Positions 20,705-22,710 of a DNA stretch of 22,710 nt are shown in pieces. Positions within the stretch are counted from its first letter, which is position 1. The number at the start of each line of letters is the position of its first letter. The translations under genes and the position numbers were made by a program. Under the pieces are notes generated by a model. That model was not told where the DNA came from and ran no database searches. It worked only from the letters and a program-made list of their open reading frames with translations. Source of the stretch: SLSG01 sp041690235 (GTDB lineage Bacteria > Bacteroidota > Bacteroidia > Bacteroidales > UBA7960); contig JAWLHS010000014.1 of NCBI GenBank assembly GCA_041690235.1, positions 1-22,710 of the forward strand. Reading direction: 5' to 3'.

Positions 20705-21406
20705 TTAAACAGGGCTGTATGAATTTAAATTCCAGTCAATTTCCAATTGGCCTTGTTGCTTCAGGATGGTATTGGCCCTGGAGAAGTGCCTGCACCCGAA
20801 AAATCCCCTGGAAGCAGACAATGGAGAGGGGTGGGGGGCTTTTAAAATATGGTGTTTACTGGTGTCTATGATGGCCTCTTTTGCCTGGGCGTAACTTCCC
20901 CAGAGGAGGAACACCAGGCCTTGCTTCCTTTCAGACAGGGCCTGAATGGCTGCGTCCGTGAACCGTTCCCACCCCTTTTTCTGATGTGACCCGGCCTGGT
21001 GGGCACGAACCGTCAGTGTGGCATTCAGCAGCATTACCCCCTGATCCGCCCATTTTTCAAGGTTTCCATGTGGGGGAGGGGAGATCCCCAGGTCGTTTTG
21101 AAGCTCTTTAAAGATGTTTAGAAGGGAAGGGGGTTTGGGAATGCCTTTGTTCACCGAAAAACATAATCCATGTGCTTGTCCGGGCCCGTGATAGGGATCC
21201 TGCCCCAGGATGACGACCTTCACCCGCTCGAAGGGGGTGTGGTTAAAGGCGGAAAATATAAGCGGGCCCGGTGGATATACCCGGTATTTTTGCTTCTCGC
21301 TGAGCAGGAATTCTTTCAGTTCGGCAAAGTAGGGCGAATGGAACTCATTCGATAAAACAAGCTTCCAGCTTTCTTCAATGTCGGGATGGATGTTTTTGTC
21401 GTTCAT
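20705..21406 (-). CDS. ung: Uracil-DNA glycosylase
   Basis: Removes uracil from DNA to start base-excision repair. The 233-aa protein has the family-1 water-activating loop GQDPYHG (68-74) with Asp70, the KPPSLLNIFKEL stretch (91-102), the LLNATLTVRAHQAGSH segment (126-141), and the C-terminal uracil-minor-groove loop HPSPLSA with His192. All catalytic residues are present. It lies 22 bases downstream of mpl and 22 bases upstream of rlmB, so the three are likely one transcript. No own promoter was found. Cotranscription with mpl is a known kind of housekeeping grouping and says nothing more about its role. Confidence 0.96.
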   Translation of the reverse strand: MNDKNIHPDIEESWKLVLSNEFHSPYFAELKEFLLSEKQKYRVYPPGPLIFSAFNHTPFERVKVVILGQDPYHGPGQAHGLCFSVNKGIPKPPSLLNIFKELQNDLGISPPPHGNLEKWADQGVMLLNATLTVRAHQAGSHQKKGWERFTDAAIQALSERKQGLVFLLWGSYAQAKEAIIDTSKHHILKAPHPSPLSASRGFFGCRHFSRANTILKQQGQLEIDWNLNSYSPV

Positions 21407-21427
21407 GGCATTGTGGTTGGGCCCCTT

Positions 21428-22710
21428 TTACTGCAATGATTTTTCCGCCACCGATCTGGTAAGACCCTTGAAATCCAGTTGGCCGAAGTTTCCTGAACTC
21501 ATAAAGAGAAAGACGGTGCTCTTTTGGGCTTCCTTTATGATCTCTTCCGTCAAATCATCTGGTGAGGTGAAAACCTTCAGGCCGTTTTTGTTAAAGGCCG
21601 CTGCGACCAAACCGGGATCCAGATCGGGAAGTTTCTTCATTGTTAGGGCATGGGGGCTGTAGAACACAAAGGCCTTGTCAGCATCTTCCATGCTGTCTCG
21701 GTATTGATCCAAAAAATCCCGGTTCAGGCTGCTATAGGTATGTAGTTCCATACAGGCAACAATTTTTTGGCCCGGATGAAACTCCCTGACAGCCTGCACC
21801 GTTGCCTTTAGTTTGGAGGGCGCGTGGGCAAAATCCCGGAACATGGTCAGGCTGTTCTTCTCATAAAACCGCTCCAGGCGGTTGCTGGCCCCCGTAAAGG
21901 AGCTGATGGCCTCAAAGAAAAGGCGGGAAGTAACCCCGAGCTGCTGGCAGATCATTCGTGCCCCGTTCACGTTGAGCAGGTTGTGGCGGCCAAACACCTG
22001 CAGGGTGTAGCTGTCTTCCCCGACAGCCACCACGGGTTTTCCCCCGGAAATGCGATATTCGGGAAGGCCGTAAGGCAGCAGGCAAAGGTCATTCTCCCTG
22101 TTTTTAATGCACAGCGACTTCAATGCCTTGTCTTCCGTGCACCAGATCAGTTTGCCGCCGGCTTCGATGGAGTCGATAAACAAGCGAAACTGTTCCAGGT
22201 AATTCTCATAGGTGGGAAACACGTTCATGTGGTCCCAGGCTATGCCACTCAGGAGGGCGATATGGGGTTTGTAGAGATGGAACTTCGGCCGCCGGTCGAT
22301 GGGTGAACTCAGGTATTCGTCCCCCTCCATGATCATGAAAGGGGCATGCGGACTGAGTTTTACCATTACCTCAAAACCTTCGAGTTGGGCGCCAACCATA
22401 TAGTCGGATGGGATCTCCAGGTGATTCAGCACATGCAATACCATGGCAGTAATGGTCGTTTTTCCGTGGCTCCCCCCGATTACGATCCGGGTTTTGTTGA
22501 GTGATTGTTGATACAAAAACTCCGGGTAGGAAAATATTTGAATACCCAGGGCCCGGGCTTTGGCCAGCTCGGGATTGTCAGCCCGGGCATGCATGCCCAG
22601 AATGACTGCATTGAGGCGGGTGGTGATTTTTTCGGGAAACCATCCCGGCCTGTCTGGCAACAAACCGTATTGAAGCAAACGTTTACGTGAAGGATCAAAA
22701 ATCTCATCGT
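21428..22710 (-). CDS. mpl: UDP-N-acetylmuramate:L-alanyl-gamma-D-glutamyl-meso-diaminopimelate ligase Mpl (5' end missing)
   Basis: Ligates a recycled murein tripeptide (L-Ala-gamma-D-Glu-meso-DAP) to UDP-MurNAc with ATP, feeding peptidoglycan recycling in the cytoplasm. 426 codons are in the window. The open frame runs past base 22710, and the first visible residues (DEIFDPSRKRLLQYGLLP) match the N-terminal domain of Mpl, so perhaps 30 to 45 residues of the start are outside. The Mur-ligase P-loop GGSHGKTT, the EGDEY segment, the SGIAWDHMNVFPTYENY metal/ATP region, 'FTGASNRLE' and 'DFAHAPSKLKATV' are present. This pattern favours Mpl over MurC. The TTG at 22678 is not the real start. It heads the mpl-ung-rlmB run. 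Confidence 0.93.
   Translation of the reverse strand, partial: DEIFDPSRKRLLQYGLLPDRPGWFPEKITTRLNAVILGMHARADNPELAKARALGIQIFSYPEFLYQQSLNKTRIVIGGSHGKTTITAMVLHVLNHLEIPSDYMVGAQLEGFEVMVKLSPHAPFMIMEGDEYLSSPIDRRPKFHLYKPHIALLSGIAWDHMNVFPTYENYLEQFRLFIDSIEAGGKLIWCTEDKALKSLCIKNRENDLCLLPYGLPEYRISGGKPVVAVGEDSYTLQVFGRHNLLNVNGARMICQQLGVTSRLFFEAISSFTGASNRLERFYEKNSLTMFRDFAHAPSKLKATVQAVREFHPGQKIVACMELHTYSSLNRDFLDQYRDSMEDADKAFVFYSPHALTMKKLPDLDPGLVAAAFNKNGLKVFTSPDDLTEEIIKEAQKSTVFLFMSSGNFGQLDFKGLTRSVAEKSLQ

Overview
The window looks like ordinary chromosomal DNA of a Bacteroidota member, probably in or near the Bacteroidales; the genus cannot be told from the sequence. The evidence is: a secreted M14 carboxypeptidase with a type IX secretion (T9SS) C-terminal domain; a large outer-membrane beta-barrel protein with an N-terminal carboxypeptidase-regulatory-like domain; a DUF6913-type gene fused by overlap to dapA; a Mpl ligase; signal peptides ending in AQ or SQ; and repeated matches to the Bacteroidota -7 promoter element TAnnTTTG just upstream of genes. 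By eye the G+C content is about half. No tRNA, rRNA, transposase, integrase, phage gene, CRISPR array or toxin-antitoxin pair is visible.

Layout. 1-1690 (minus): an LptF/LptG-type lipopolysaccharide permease followed by the N-terminus of a glycosyltransferase that runs off the left edge. 1850-2941 (plus): an S33-type alpha/beta hydrolase. 2948-3709 (minus): a short-chain dehydrogenase. 3817-7766 (plus): purL (small type) and an orphan peptide-type ABC substrate-binding lipoprotein. 7819-8580 (minus): a PhnP-like metallo-beta-lactamase-fold hydrolase, divergent from a flavin-reductase-like gene (8774-9289, plus). 9371-16213 (plus): DUF6913 gene, dapA, the M14/T9SS carboxypeptidase and the beta-barrel protein, ending at a strong bidirectional terminator. 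16356-22710 (minus, read right to left): mpl (5' end outside the window), ung, rlmB, a 95-bp tandem repeat array, a LutA-like Fe-S protein, an OprO/OprP-like porin, a type II pantothenate kinase and a cold-shock protein with a long leader.

Functionally this is mostly housekeeping and cell-envelope work: purine synthesis (PurL), diaminopimelate/lysine synthesis (DapA) and muropeptide recycling (Mpl, whose tripeptide substrate contains the diaminopimelate made through DapA), CoA synthesis, uracil repair, 23S rRNA methylation, LPS export and outer-membrane proteins. No obvious new multi-gene system is present. The most unexplained structure is the 95-bp tandem repeat at about 19670-19880, which lies between rlmB and lutA. 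Secondary points of interest are a palindrome-rich divergent regulatory region at 8581-8773, the long leader of the cold-shock gene, the lone lutA next to a porin gene, and the low-complexity Gly-rich segments in the beta-barrel protein.
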